A stretch of 64,000 bases of DNA from Thermoprotei archaeon (GCA_003649205.1 QMRC01000003.1:227429-291428), one strand, 5' to 3'. Positions 53,218 to 62,288 are shown, numbered from the stretch's first letter. Notes: generated by a model not told the origin, from the letters alone. Numbers and translations: made by a program.

Positions 53218-53762
53218 AAGTAACGAGAGGACAAGTACCAAGAACAGTAGATACAGTACTCCTAACAGGTAACGGTGTAGAAGAGGTAAGAGTACTGAAG
53301 ATAATAGCAGAGAAGTTTAACCACAGAGGAAAAGTAATCATAATACCAACACTACCAACGAGAACAGGAGTAAGAGGAGTAATAGAGCAACTATCCACAC
53401 TCCTACACAAAACCAGACCCAGGTACTGCTTAATCATAATCGATAGAGAACACGTACCCAACAAGGACGTATTCTCAAGCACATTGAAACAATACGGCTT
53501 CGAAGTACTAGACATAAAGGAACTTAATGACCACGCACTAGTAATAACATGCCGCAAAGGACCAAAGCAAGTAACAATCTACATCGCTATCTCAGGATTC
53601 ACAGAGAAAGGCAACATAGAAGAAAACATCAGAAAATTAAGAGAAGTAATAGGCGAAGCAGCAACAAAAGAAGAACTACTCAAGAGAGCAAGCATGAAAC
53701 ACCTAGAACAAGCATTCCCTGGACTAACAACAATACTCAAACTACTCTCAGAAAACACCTAA
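53214..53762 (+). CDS. Toprim-like partner of the AAA15 ATPase
   Basis: 182 residues, ATG inside the ATPase stop (ATGA). LLTGNGVEEVRVLKIIAEKF has the Toprim-type Glu, and YCLIIIDREHVPNKDVF the DxE-like acids; then LNDHALVITCRKG and a helical end. The fold assignment is from motif spacing only. An ATPase plus separate Toprim protein is the design of PARIS (AriA/AriB) and of split OLD systems. No transfer signs apart from A/C-rich codons. Confidence 0.55.
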   Translation: MKVTRGQVPRTVDTVLLTGNGVEEVRVLKIIAEKFNHRGKVIIIPTLPTRTGVRGVIEQLSTLLHKTRPRYCLIIIDREHVPNKDVFSSTLKQYGFEVLDIKELNDHALVITCRKGPKQVTIYIAISGFTEKGNIEENIRKLREVIGEAATKEELLKRASMKHLEQAFPGLTTILKLLSENT

Positions 53763-53867
53763 TCACAAACACCACACCCACTAGCGAATAAAAACACAAA
53801 ACCACAACCCAGAGCAAAGCTAATCCATAATAAGCACCCAAACAAGGAGAAAGCTCGGTGAAGAAAA

Positions 53868-54395
53868 GTGATAGACCTAATCATAATCCTAATCCTAGTA
53901 ATTACACTCCTCTACATCACCACAAAATACATCAAGCTCAAAGGAGAGGTAGAGCACAGAGCAAGACAACTATTCAACCAATGGAGAAGTAGAGAACTCG
54001 AGAAAGAAGCCACCGAAAGAGCAAAACTACTATTCGAAAAATGGAGAATAGAGGAGGAAGAGAGAATTAGAGAAGATGCTATCAAGAGATCCATAGCAAC
54101 GATAATCGGTAAAGTAGGTGAGCAACTAGCACCAATACTAATCTGCATGGAGTACGGCATAAATCCCAAAGACCTAAGATTCATAGGCTCACCAATAGAC
54201 TACATAGCATTCAAAGGATTCACAGAAGGAAAACCAGAAGAAATCACATTCATAGAGGTAAAAAGCGGCAAAACGACAACACTAAGCCAAAGAGAGAAAT
54301 GGGTCAAAGACCTAGTAGAGAAAGGCAAAGTAAGGTGGTTACTGATACACATACCAGCAGAAATAGAGAAACTGAGACAAAGAGCTGTTAAGTAG
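53868..54395 (+). CDS. Holliday-junction-resolvase-related endonuclease with membrane anchor
   Basis: 175 residues. An N-terminal membrane helix (DLIIILILVITLLYIT) and coiled coil lead to a PD-(D/E)xK-type core (residues 85-160): GSPIDYIAFKGF, ITFIEVKSGKTTTLSQREKW and VKDLVEKGKVRWLLIHI. It resembles the archaeal Endonuc_Holl family (COG4741). Membrane attachment suggests cleavage of incoming DNA near the envelope. Lies 105 nt after the Toprim-like gene. Confidence 0.75.
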   Translation: MIDLIIILILVITLLYITTKYIKLKGEVEHRARQLFNQWRSRELEKEATERAKLLFEKWRIEEEERIREDAIKRSIATIIGKVGEQLAPILICMEYGINPKDLRFIGSPIDYIAFKGFTEGKPEEITFIEVKSGKTTTLSQREKWVKDLVEKGKVRWLLIHIPAEIEKLRQRAVK

Positions 54396-54512
54396 CAGAA
54401 CTGCTAGGTATAGTCACCAGTCAAGAAATAGCTTAATTTCAGGTATATTTACCAGAGCTGATGTACTTTACTCAAGCAGTGAAGTGTAAAACATTGTACA
54501 CTGGCAGTATCA

Positions 54513-55802
54513 GTGGTAGTGTGGGAAGTTATGACTCGGCTGAGAAATTTAATCACTATTGCTTTACTAAGTGGTAAATCCGTATTATTGGTTGGCGCTC
54601 CTGGAGTTGGTAAAACGAAGTTAGCTATCGATGTTGCTGCCGAGCTGACCGGTGCGCATCCTATTCTCGAGACTGGTCGTAGTGAGTTAACTTATGAACT
54701 GCTTACATGCTTCAATGAGCTGAGAGAGGTTAAAGGACATGGAGATGTACTGGTTAAGAGGTTAGGTTCTCTCGGTATTGCTATCCTAGGTACTTGGCTT
54801 AGAATTATTGAGGGTAAGGGCCCTCTATGGTATGTTCTCGATGAAGTCAATAGATGTAATATTGAGGTCGCACTAGGTAGAGTATTTACGGCTCTCGATC
54901 CTGAATACTACAACATTGCTGTGTTACCCCCTGATATATTGGATGAGGAGAAGCTTGCCGAGGAAGATATCACAGTACTAGCTAACTGTCTTGAAGTATC
55001 AGTCGACAGGTGTAAGGAGTTAATGGTGAAGTTGCGTAATATCCTAGGTAGTAGGGTTTGTGGTATCCCAATTCCTCGGTCTTTCAGAATAATTGGCACT
55101 ATGAATGTTGTTGATAGAGCACACCTATTTAAGATCGGTTATGCTTTAAGTAGAAGATTGATACCTATTCCTGTAATTCCTCCATATATGAAATACGATC
55201 CAGGGCTCGATATAGAGAACCTCATTGTGCAGTTATATGACAATTTTCATCTGGATAAAAACTCTGTGTTCACTTCCTTGCAGGAGTATGTTGAAGCACT
55301 AGTCTCGAAAGAAGTTGAGTTCCTTACCTTTAGGTTCACTAAATCACTATTACCCGAGTATGATGTACCCTGTTTGGTACGTATTGAATTTGATGAAGTA
55401 GTCAAATTACTAGACAGATTGAGAGATACTAGTAGTAAGTTAATTGAGAGCTTTGCCGGCATTTATGCCGTAGCACTCAATGATCTGAAGATTGATCTAG
55501 GAGTTTCCATATTAGTTGATTTCATCTCTCTGTTATTGGCTAGGTGTATAAGTCAGAATATAGCGTTAGTCTCAGTATCAGATGAGGCGTTACTAGATCT
55601 CGCCATAGCATCATTATTGCTACCTCAGCTCTCTTCCCTAATCCCAATGCTTAAGATTGAGCAGTTCCTTGGAAGCAGTCCTCGTACTATAGCATTTAGA
55701 AACTTCATGAAGTTCCTTGAGAATAACTTTAGTTCAAGTAGCCTCACATACCGTGCTGCTGAGGCCATTATGTATGAACTACCGAGTATTTCATCACCGT
55801 GA
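54513..55802 (+). CDS. McrB-like AAA+ NTPase
   Basis: 429 residues (GTG start; ATG 54531 possible). Walker A VGAPGVGKTKLAID (near 27), Walker B LWYVLDEVNRCN (near 107), sensor 1 FRIIGTMNVVDRAH (near 192) with the McrB-style GTMN-x-x-DR. No N-terminal DNA-recognition domain. In McrBC the NTPase drives translocation and activates the McrC nuclease. The McrC-like gene overlaps its end by 29 nt. Balanced base composition, unlike the A/C-rich genes before it. Confidence 0.75.
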   Translation: MVVWEVMTRLRNLITIALLSGKSVLLVGAPGVGKTKLAIDVAAELTGAHPILETGRSELTYELLTCFNELREVKGHGDVLVKRLGSLGIAILGTWLRIIEGKGPLWYVLDEVNRCNIEVALGRVFTALDPEYYNIAVLPPDILDEEKLAEEDITVLANCLEVSVDRCKELMVKLRNILGSRVCGIPIPRSFRIIGTMNVVDRAHLFKIGYALSRRLIPIPVIPPYMKYDPGLDIENLIVQLYDNFHLDKNSVFTSLQEYVEALVSKEVEFLTFRFTKSLLPEYDVPCLVRIEFDEVVKLLDRLRDTSSKLIESFAGIYAVALNDLKIDLGVSILVDFISLLLARCISQNIALVSVSDEALLDLAIASLLLPQLSSLIPMLKIEQFLGSSPRTIAFRNFMKFLENNFSSSSLTYRAAEAIMYELPSISSP

Positions 55803-57096
55803 GGACTCTATAGTTGATTTACGTAAGCTATGTAGAGAACTAGATGTTAGTGAATCACAGCTCAAGTTAATGATATGTGAGCTTAGAGATTTTCTTCGTG
55901 AATATAAACAACGGGTATTTGAGAAGTATGGTCTGGAAATTGAGTCGCGGCTGCCTGAAGTGGTAGGGACCAAAGTGTATACAGGTCAGTGGGTTGGTGT
56001 AGTTTCCATACCTAGATACAATATATGCTTGGTTTTTGAGCCAAAGATTGGGCATGAGTTTCTTAACATGCTTGATGTGATATACGGTAGCACGGTGCGT
56101 GACTTACTACATCTTGTAACAGCACATACCTACCTAATTACCACACATGAACGTACAGGTGAAGCACTCATTTTACCTCAACTACTTACGCATGTATTAC
56201 GGTTAATACAGCACTACATTCAGTCAGAGCCTTGGTACATCCTCCAGTACATACCTTCAAAACATGGCACATTGGTGAAGGTAAGTCCTAGCGACTTAGC
56301 ACTACTTAAGCCGAAGCAGATATTTAATACACGAAAGTACACAACACTTCTTGCTACCCTGGTGCTTGTCTACAAGGCACTTGCTAATATCATAGGTATC
56401 GTGTCCGAAGTGTCTACTCGAAGCGATTTCTTGCGTTCATTAGGTGAGAGACTTCGTACACTCACTACTTCACTTATATCCACCATTACCACTGAGATGT
56501 CAGTACCAGCATTAGTGTCGTATGCTGAATTAGGTGAGGTGAATATAGACTTCTTGGAGCGTATAGCCACCTTAATTCAGCTAACTCCATCATATAGACC
56601 TGGTCTCTTTGAACTACTACTTTACCCCAGCACAAAGGTCTATGAGCTATATGTACTTAGCAAAGTTCTCGAGGTACTTAGCAAAGAGTTCAGAGAACAC
56701 CCAGTATTGGAGCAGCTAAATGTTATCAGGTTAGGGCCTTGTAGGCTATACTTAAATAAAGCACCTTGTTCCAAGCTGGTAAAATCCATCAGCGGTTCTT
56801 TGCCTAGACCGGATATAGCAGTGGTTACTGATAATAAAGTCATTGTGCTTGAGGCTAAGTACCGGGATCTGAGTAGAAAGTTGCTGAGACTAAGTGATAC
56901 ACTTCGCCTCCTAGCCTATATCATTGATGTGGCTAAAGATAGAGCACTAAGAGCAGCTATCACCTGTTTAGGAAGAGCTAGGTATCCTCCACGAATTGAG
57001 ACGTACTTCAATGATGTATCAGTGGACTTATTCTTCATAGTTGTTAGACCTAGGTATTTCGAAGAAAATCTGTTAAGAGAGGTAATTGTCTCATAG
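55774..57096 (+). CDS. McrC-like PD-(D/E)xK nuclease
   Basis: About 440 residues from ATG 55774, inside the McrB-like stop region. The N-terminal 170 residues (VVSIPRYNICLVFEPKIGHEF) follow the McrC N-terminal domain; the C-terminal nuclease shows LPRPDIAVVTDNKVIVLEAKYRD (Asp, Glu, Lys of PD-(D/E)xK, near 345-365). Expected to cut modified DNA together with the NTPase. Family likeness is by architecture and active-site spacing. Confidence 0.7.
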   Translation: MNYRVFHHREDSIVDLRKLCRELDVSESQLKLMICELRDFLREYKQRVFEKYGLEIESRLPEVVGTKVYTGQWVGVVSIPRYNICLVFEPKIGHEFLNMLDVIYGSTVRDLLHLVTAHTYLITTHERTGEALILPQLLTHVLRLIQHYIQSEPWYILQYIPSKHGTLVKVSPSDLALLKPKQIFNTRKYTTLLATLVLVYKALANIIGIVSEVSTRSDFLRSLGERLRTLTTSLISTITTEMSVPALVSYAELGEVNIDFLERIATLIQLTPSYRPGLFELLLYPSTKVYELYVLSKVLEVLSKEFREHPVLEQLNVIRLGPCRLYLNKAPCSKLVKSISGSLPRPDIAVVTDNKVIVLEAKYRDLSRKLLRLSDTLRLLAYIIDVAKDRALRAAITCLGRARYPPRIETYFNDVSVDLFFIVVRPRYFEENLLREVIVS

Positions 57097-57101
57097 CTCT
57101 G

Positions 57102-58277
57102 TTGGGGATGGTTGTGTATTGGCTACTCAAAGGTCATGCAGATAATGTACTCTACAGTATCAGGAAGTGGGTTATGAATGGTAAGTTCTTATGGGGATTT
57201 CATAGCGGTCTCTATAGACTTTGGGAAAGAGAACTGCAAGCTGGACACATCGTTTTCATTTATGCTAATTTGCCAATTGGTGCAATAGTATTTCTCGGGA
57301 AGATAGTTAGGAAGTTTGAAGATAAGACCGAATTCTGGCCAATAGATTCTAAGTATGGAGATTCATGGCCTTACAGAATAGAGGTTGAGCCTCACCAATG
57401 CTTACTCGGACTTAAAGATCGCCTGCAAACACTAAGTGAAGGTGAGCTACTTAAAGTACTCAAGAGCCTTGGTATTACTAGGCATGAACTTAGGGAGAAG
57501 TTTGGTGTGGAAGTTATACCAGGTTCGGTTCAACGGCTTTCAGATGAAGTAGGCTTGAGGGTAGAGGAGCTATTTACTGCTCGTATCGAGCAGATTGCTC
57601 GGGTTGGTGACAGAGTGAGGAAAGTTATCAGAAAATTTAATCCAGTAATGCTTCAAGCATTGTTCATACTTCCGGGGGAGGATAAGTTTGAAAGGTACCT
57701 GCAGCTACTAGGTTATATTCTTAGGAAGCTATTGCTGCCTAAGGTTATGGAGCTTGCTGAAAATGCTGTATTTACTCGTGATGAAATAGTCAATGTAGCA
57801 AGTGAGTTTCTGAGTACTTCAGGTATTAATCTACCAGCTGAGCGTTGTAATCGTGAACTTAAGCCACGACTAACTAACGATCTAAGGAGATTAGACATAG
57901 TTCGAATAGATAACTTTCTTAGTGACTGGTCAACAGATAAGGTAGCACGTCCAGGTAAGACACTACTGTTCCTAGCTAGCAAACTACGCAATGTACCTAC
58001 GGACTTGCTGCTTGGTGCTATAGCCATAGCATCTGCTGCACTCGTAGGGGAGACCCCATGTTGCGAGGTCTTACGCCATCTCCTAGTTGGTGACATAGTT
58101 GCAGTAAGCAAATTAGCCGAGAAATATGAGAGTGAAGTCAAGGTTACTGAATTAGAGAAACTGCTTAATGCTGTACAACTCGAGTTGAAGAAATATCGTG
58201 AGGTAGTAGGACATGTACTATGGAAGTATGGTGTAAGCTACAGACTTATAACTCGCCTCTTAGGGGAATTGCCTTAA
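57102..58277 (+). CDS. EVE/PUA-like domain protein, probable specificity subunit
   Basis: About 390 residues (TTG 57102 or ATG 57108). Residues 1-110 (VYWLLKGHADNVLYSIRKWV, FLWGFHSGLYRLWERELQAG, IVFIYANLPIGAIVFLGKI, WPYRIEVE) have the EVE/PUA-like rhythm of domains that bind modified cytosine; in many bacteria such domains are fused to McrB. The rest is helical without known motif. Third gene of the McrB-McrC unit (5-nt gap), so it may bring the DNA specificity missing from McrB. Confidence 0.6.
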   Translation: MGMVVYWLLKGHADNVLYSIRKWVMNGKFLWGFHSGLYRLWERELQAGHIVFIYANLPIGAIVFLGKIVRKFEDKTEFWPIDSKYGDSWPYRIEVEPHQCLLGLKDRLQTLSEGELLKVLKSLGITRHELREKFGVEVIPGSVQRLSDEVGLRVEELFTARIEQIARVGDRVRKVIRKFNPVMLQALFILPGEDKFERYLQLLGYILRKLLLPKVMELAENAVFTRDEIVNVASEFLSTSGINLPAERCNRELKPRLTNDLRRLDIVRIDNFLSDWSTDKVARPGKTLLFLASKLRNVPTDLLLGAIAIASAALVGETPCCEVLRHLLVGDIVAVSKLAEKYESEVKVTELEKLLNAVQLELKKYREVVGHVLWKYGVSYRLITRLLGELP

Positions 58278-58452
58278 GCTACTACGAAAGGTCCTTACAG
58301 ACATTCTAGATATATCACCTTTGCTTATGAACACTAAGCGATACATTGCAGGAGACACACCATGTGGCGATTGCATTGTGCCATTGTTTGTGAATTTAGC
58401 GTCTCGAAGAGCTTTTATCTTCGTTGCAGTATGTGTGTCCAGATGATACATT

Positions 58453-58737
58453 GTGCAGTTTGTTAAGTTGAAGAGGAGGTACAATCCACGTCTTTATCCT
58501 AGCGTTAGTGTTGGTGTTGATCGATTGTATAGGGATTTGCAGAGTGTTCGTGGTTTTGGTGGGTGGTTGTCTCATTTCGCTATGTATGACTTAATTAGGA
58601 TCTATGGGTTTAGGGTGCTGAGGGGCTTGAGGTTGTCGAGGAGGATAGTTGATGAGTTGAGGTGTTTGGGTTTGAGTGAGGAGGATTTTGGGTCTGAGGG
58701 ATGCCCTTACGTTGATGCTGCATTGTTGGTCCTTTAA
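58453..58737 (+). CDS. Small hypothetical protein
   Basis: 94 residues, GTG start. Basic N-terminus (KLKRRYNPRLYPSVSVGVD) and helical remainder rich in Arg and Leu. From here codons turn G/T-rich. A 39-codon open frame at 58327-58446 (MNTKRYIAGDTPC...) lies just before it and could be a gene remnant. No family recognised. Confidence 0.35.
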   Translation: MQFVKLKRRYNPRLYPSVSVGVDRLYRDLQSVRGFGGWLSHFAMYDLIRIYGFRVLRGLRLSRRIVDELRCLGLSEEDFGSEGCPYVDAALLVL

Positions 58738-59390
58738 GTTCTTTCTTTTCACTCAGATTGTAATGTTGCGTGTTTACTACTGTCGGATACTGGTGATGTG
58801 TGTTTAGGTTATTGTGTGGAATGTGGTGTAGGTAAATCATCCTATTTTCATCGCTGTGTTTGACGAGGATTTGTATTCTGTGGTCTAGTGCTAGGTGTCT
58901 TTTTCATTAATGTTGGTTATTGGTATTGTATCTCTCCTACGTTTTTAGTTACTACCTGTTTTGCTTCGTTGAGTGTTAGGTCTTGTATTTTGTATTTTTG
59001 AGTTATGTTGAGAGGTCTTAGCTTAGAGGTTCTTAGTTAGTGGGTTTATGTTGAGGAATTTTGCTGGTAATTGTGCTCCTGTTATTTTGTGAGTGTTTGA
59101 AGTGGGTTAGGTTTCTTAGTGGGATTGCTGGTTCTGGAGGTGTAGGTGGTGTTCTGGGTCTGGTAGTGGTGTTGGGTTGTTGATTATTCATAGTTGTGTA
59201 CTCAAAGCTAGTGCTGGTATGTTGAGTATTGTTCCTTTCTATTCCCTAGGTGTTGGAGTGATTGTGGTTTTCTAGGTGATTATGCTGGTTTTTCGTCTGT
59301 GGGTCTAGCTAGATCTGCTAGATTTTTTATCTTTTCAGGTTCTAAGTTGGATTTATATTTGTTTTGGAGTTAGGTTATTGAGGTGGAGAT
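58738..59390. other. 653-nt G/T-rich gap without a gene
   Basis: Strongly T/G-rich on the + strand with stops in all frames; only short fragments are open. No box pairs for C/D RNA, no hairpins of note and no repeats beyond simple G/T bias. May be a decayed gene in the accessory island. Confidence 0.4.
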
Positions 59391-60077
59391 GTGGTGTTTG
59401 CTGTTGTTCCTTCGGTCGTTATTTATCTTTTGGATGTTGCTGGTGGTAGGGTTGTTGGGTTGAAGAGGGTTCAGAAGCTTATATTTTTGGCACTTTATAC
59501 GAGGATTGAGGGTGATTATCTTGAGTTGGATCCTGTAGATAGGTCGGTGCTTCGTGAATTTAGGTATGTAATTCATAGGTATGGTCCTTCATCAGCTCCG
59601 GTGTATAGGGCTGTTGTGAAGGAGTTACCTAGTAAGGGTTTTGTGGATGCTGTACGTGGTGAGGTTTGTTGGGAGTTTAGGTTGAATGTTGATGAGTTGT
59701 TGTGTAGGGAGGTTGAGGAATTTCTTGAACGTTCATGTCCTGGATTACCCGAGAGGATAAGGCGAATTTCCTCTAGGTTTATTCATTTTAATCCTGATAA
59801 GTTGACTGTTATTTCGTTGAGAGTGCTTGGTTTGACGGATTTTACTAAGGAGTTGTACAGGGGTTTTTCTGTTGATGAGCTTATCGATAGGTTGAGGCAA
59901 GTTAGGGGTGTTGTGGACGCTGTATTTGTGGAGTTAGCTCCTCAACTCAATGAAGTTGGTAGGGTTATTGAAGAGGTGTTTGGTAGGGATTTCAGTTATA
60001 GTGGTGAGAGGCGGAGGAAGTTACGTGAGGAGTTAGATAGGTATTTGATGAAGGGTGAGAAGGAATTGGATATGTAG
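59391..60077 (+). CDS. Panacea/SocA-like (DUF4065-type) protein, possible antitoxin
   Basis: 228 residues. AGGRVVGLKRVQKLIFLALY (residues 17-36) and FRYVIHRYGPSSAPVYRAV (near 57-75) match the GGR...LQKLLFL...YGPxS pattern of the Panacea (SocA/DUF4065) domain. The C-terminus is helical and charged. Panacea proteins neutralise diverse toxins. The PIN-like gene follows after about 33 nt, which fits a toxin-antitoxin pair. Domain match by eye, so moderate. Confidence 0.55.
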   Translation: MVFAVVPSVVIYLLDVAGGRVVGLKRVQKLIFLALYTRIEGDYLELDPVDRSVLREFRYVIHRYGPSSAPVYRAVVKELPSKGFVDAVRGEVCWEFRLNVDELLCREVEEFLERSCPGLPERIRRISSRFIHFNPDKLTVISLRVLGLTDFTKELYRGFSVDELIDRLRQVRGVVDAVFVELAPQLNEVGRVIEEVFGRDFSYSGERRRKLREELDRYLMKGEKELDM

Positions 60078-60110
60078 TTCCATGTATCTTTCAACGTTTG
60101 TTTTAGGGTA

Positions 60111-60668
60111 GTGGGGTTGATGAGTTCGTTTAGGAGAATTGACATAGCTGTAGTTGAAACAGAGTTTCTGTTTGCAATAGTTAACCCAAGGGATAAGCTA
60201 CATGAGTATTACTTAGCTATGTTGGATGCTGTTGCCATGAATTCCATAGGTAAGGTACTGATAGCACCTACGTCCTTTGTTGAGTTATTTCTGGTTCATT
60301 TATCTAGAGGGGCGGTTTCACAGTTTAGGTTAGTGATTAATGCATTGAATAACGTTATTAAGAGGGTTAATGACGTATTGAAGAGGTATAGGTATCAACT
60401 TCTCGCTTTTCTGCAGCAGGTAGAGGATGTGATTACTATTGGTAATGTGGATGTTAGGGATTTCATATTTGCTCAAAGTTTTAGAGATAGGTTCCCAAAG
60501 GAGTCTCCGTGGGATTTGTTAGTAGCAGGTTTCTATGAGAGGGTGAGACAGGATAATAGTGGGAAGATTGTAGCTATAGTGTCTGGTGATGTTGTGTATA
60601 GGAGGTTAGGTTGTTTACATGTATCTGTTAAGGAATTTCGAAGAATTGGGAGGGTTAAGTTAGGTTAG
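60111..60668 (+). CDS. PIN-like domain protein, possible toxin
   Basis: 185 residues (GTG 60111; ATG 60120 likely). IAVVETEFLFAIVNPRDKLHEYY copies the PIN start (vDTNxLxALxNxxDxxH) but with Glu for the first Asp; APTSFVELFLVH holds the second acid, PWDLLVAGFYERV the third and IVSGDVVYRRLG the last region. PIN toxins cut tRNA or mRNA. The Asp-to-Glu change could lower activity. Paired with the Panacea-like gene. Confidence 0.6.
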   Translation: MGLMSSFRRIDIAVVETEFLFAIVNPRDKLHEYYLAMLDAVAMNSIGKVLIAPTSFVELFLVHLSRGAVSQFRLVINALNNVIKRVNDVLKRYRYQLLAFLQQVEDVITIGNVDVRDFIFAQSFRDRFPKESPWDLLVAGFYERVRQDNSGKIVAIVSGDVVYRRLGCLHVSVKEFRRIGRVKLG

Positions 60669-60780
60669 CTGTGGAGGGCGTATCTTCGAAGTATAGTTTT
60701 GCATCTTCTAAGTGCTGACGTGGTTGGTGTTTTTAGGTTGCGGTCTCTGGTTGCTCTCTGAGATATTTTATTTTGTGGTT

Positions 60781-61252
60781 AGTGCTAGATTGTGCGATGT
60801 TGTTCTTAATTTACTTCGTGAGTTTGCTCGTAGGAGGGGTAAGTATGTTGATGAGTTTGACCTTGGTCTCATTTGTAGGGAGCTTGATCCTGGGCTGAGG
60901 TTGAAGTTATTCTAAGTTTCATGAGAGGTTTCTTAGTGATGCTGAGGAGCTTTATAGGAGGGGTGATTTGGTTGAGGCTGGTGGGAAGTATTGGGGTGCT
61001 GTTACTGCGTTGCTTAATGCTGTTGCTTAGTTAAGGGGTTTACCTCACTTTACTCATAGGGATTTGTGGGATGTTGTTGAGTTCCTTGTTGGTAAGACTG
61101 GTGATCCTGAGTTTTCGACGTTGTTTAGGTTAGTTGAGGGTTTGCATGCTAATTTCTATCATAATTTCATGAGGAGGGAGTTGTTTGAGAAGCATAGGGA
61201 GGGTGAGTTGGGACTCATTGAGGTGCTTAGGGAGTTGATTGATAGGGTGTAG
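60781..61252 (+). pseudogene. PaREP1-family pseudogene (frameshift and stop)
   Basis: The first part encodes LLREFARRRGKYVDEFDLG ... ELDPGLRLKLF, then the frame must shift by one at about 60913. FHERFLSDAEELYRRGDLVEAG and YWGAVTALLNAVA follow, then an in-frame TAG (61028-61030). LRGLPHFTHRDLWDVVEFLV ... LHANFYHNFM continues to the stop at 61252. Joined, these match PaREP1 end to end (including HxxLWDVV and LHANFY). Two lesions mean it is probably dead. Confidence 0.75.
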
Positions 61253-61832
61253 GGTGTTGCTTGGGGAATTGAATCGGGGTAGTTATTTATTGGTGTGTTG
61301 TGTTTTCCTGTGGTGGTTTGGGTTGGTTATTGATCTGGTTACCTTGGTTTCAATGCTTGTTGCTCAGCTTCCATTAGTTGCTGTTGTTGTTCTAGTACTT
61401 GTTCTGTACATGGAGAGGAGGTTTAGTAATGTTGAGAGGAGATTGGGTGATGTTGTGAGATGTATTGGTGTTCTTGTTGATTTTAATGAGGTTTTGTTAG
61501 GTATTCAGGTTTTGAGGGGTTCTGTATCTGATTCTGAGTATAGGGCTTTGGCTGCTTTGTTGTCTAGTGCTAGGCCTGTGCATAGTTCTAGGTACTATAC
61601 GAAGGAGGTTTATGAGAGGCTTGGTGAGTTACTTAGGAAGGATCCTAATGAGCTTACTTGGGATGATGTTTTTGAGCTTGAGAGGATTTATGAGTTGTTG
61701 CTTAAGGAGGCTGAGGTTTCTGGTAGGTCTGATCTCGTGCGTTATGCTGGTAAGTTGAGGGTTCTCATTGCTATGGCTAAGGGTTTTCTGCTTAAGAGAG
61801 GTGTGTTACCTCCTCCTGGTAGGGTTGTCTAG
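61239..61832 (+). CDS. Membrane protein with helical C-terminal domain
   Basis: Up to 197 residues; ATG 61353 (MLVAQLPLVAVVVLVLVLYM) is a likely start, giving a membrane helix, a short coil and a helical domain. The C-terminus (TKEVYERLGELLRKDPNELT ... RYAGKLRVLIAMAKGFL) aligns with the end of the 51450 protein. G/T-rich codons. Function unknown. Confidence 0.5.
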   Translation: MIGCRVLLGELNRGSYLLVCCVFLWWFGLVIDLVTLVSMLVAQLPLVAVVVLVLVLYMERRFSNVERRLGDVVRCIGVLVDFNEVLLGIQVLRGSVSDSEYRALAALLSSARPVHSSRYYTKEVYERLGELLRKDPNELTWDDVFELERIYELLLKEAEVSGRSDLVRYAGKLRVLIAMAKGFLLKRGVLPPPGRVV

Positions 61833-61862
61833 GTGTTTGGGCATTGATGTGGGGTTGCGTTG

Positions 61863-62273
61863 CTATACGCATATTATTCCTACGTACTTGAGTTTTCTCT
61901 GTACTAGGTCTATGGTGTGTCCTGTCTTGCTTAGATCTGCTATGCCTATGATTACGTCTTGTCTTGCTCCTAGTTTCTTCAGTGCTTCTTTAATTTCTTT
62001 GGATAATTTTACCATTATGACTGATGTTGCTCCTACTGGTCTACCCTCTATCTCCATGTACTTGAGGTTAACTAGCTTTCCTTCAACTGTACAGCATAGA
62101 CCTACCAGCTTTACTCTTTCTCGTTCTCTCTTTGGTACTGGTTCTACTCCGAGGTAGTTTGCTAGTTCCTCATCTATTACTGTGAAGGTTGCTCCTGTAT
62201 CTACTAGTGCTTGTCCTGCTACCTGGTTCTTCGTTCCTTGGAGAAGTACTTTAGCTAGAATGTGCTGTGTCAT
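61863..62273 (-). CDS. Retropepsin-like aspartyl protease
   Basis: 136 residues. ALVDTGATFTVIDEELANYLG carries the D-T-G-A catalytic triplet in the usual retropepsin setting, followed by a beta-rich body and VIIGIADLSKTGHTIDL. Likely a homodimer. Archaeal relatives exist but have no known substrate. Last gene of the minus-strand group HEPN-MNT-coil-protease; gap to the previous gene is 15 nt. Confidence 0.7.
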   Translation of the reverse strand: MTQHILAKVLLQGTKNQVAGQALVDTGATFTVIDEELANYLGVEPVPKRERERVKLVGLCCTVEGKLVNLKYMEIEGRPVGATSVIMVKLSKEIKEALKKLGARQDVIIGIADLSKTGHTIDLVQRKLKYVGIICV

Positions 62274-62288
62274 CTATGCTTCATCTCC

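Noticed and set aside
58327..58446. 39-codon open frame after the EVE-like gene
   Set aside because: Too short and without a motif or clear ribosome binding site; mentioned only as a possible remnant.
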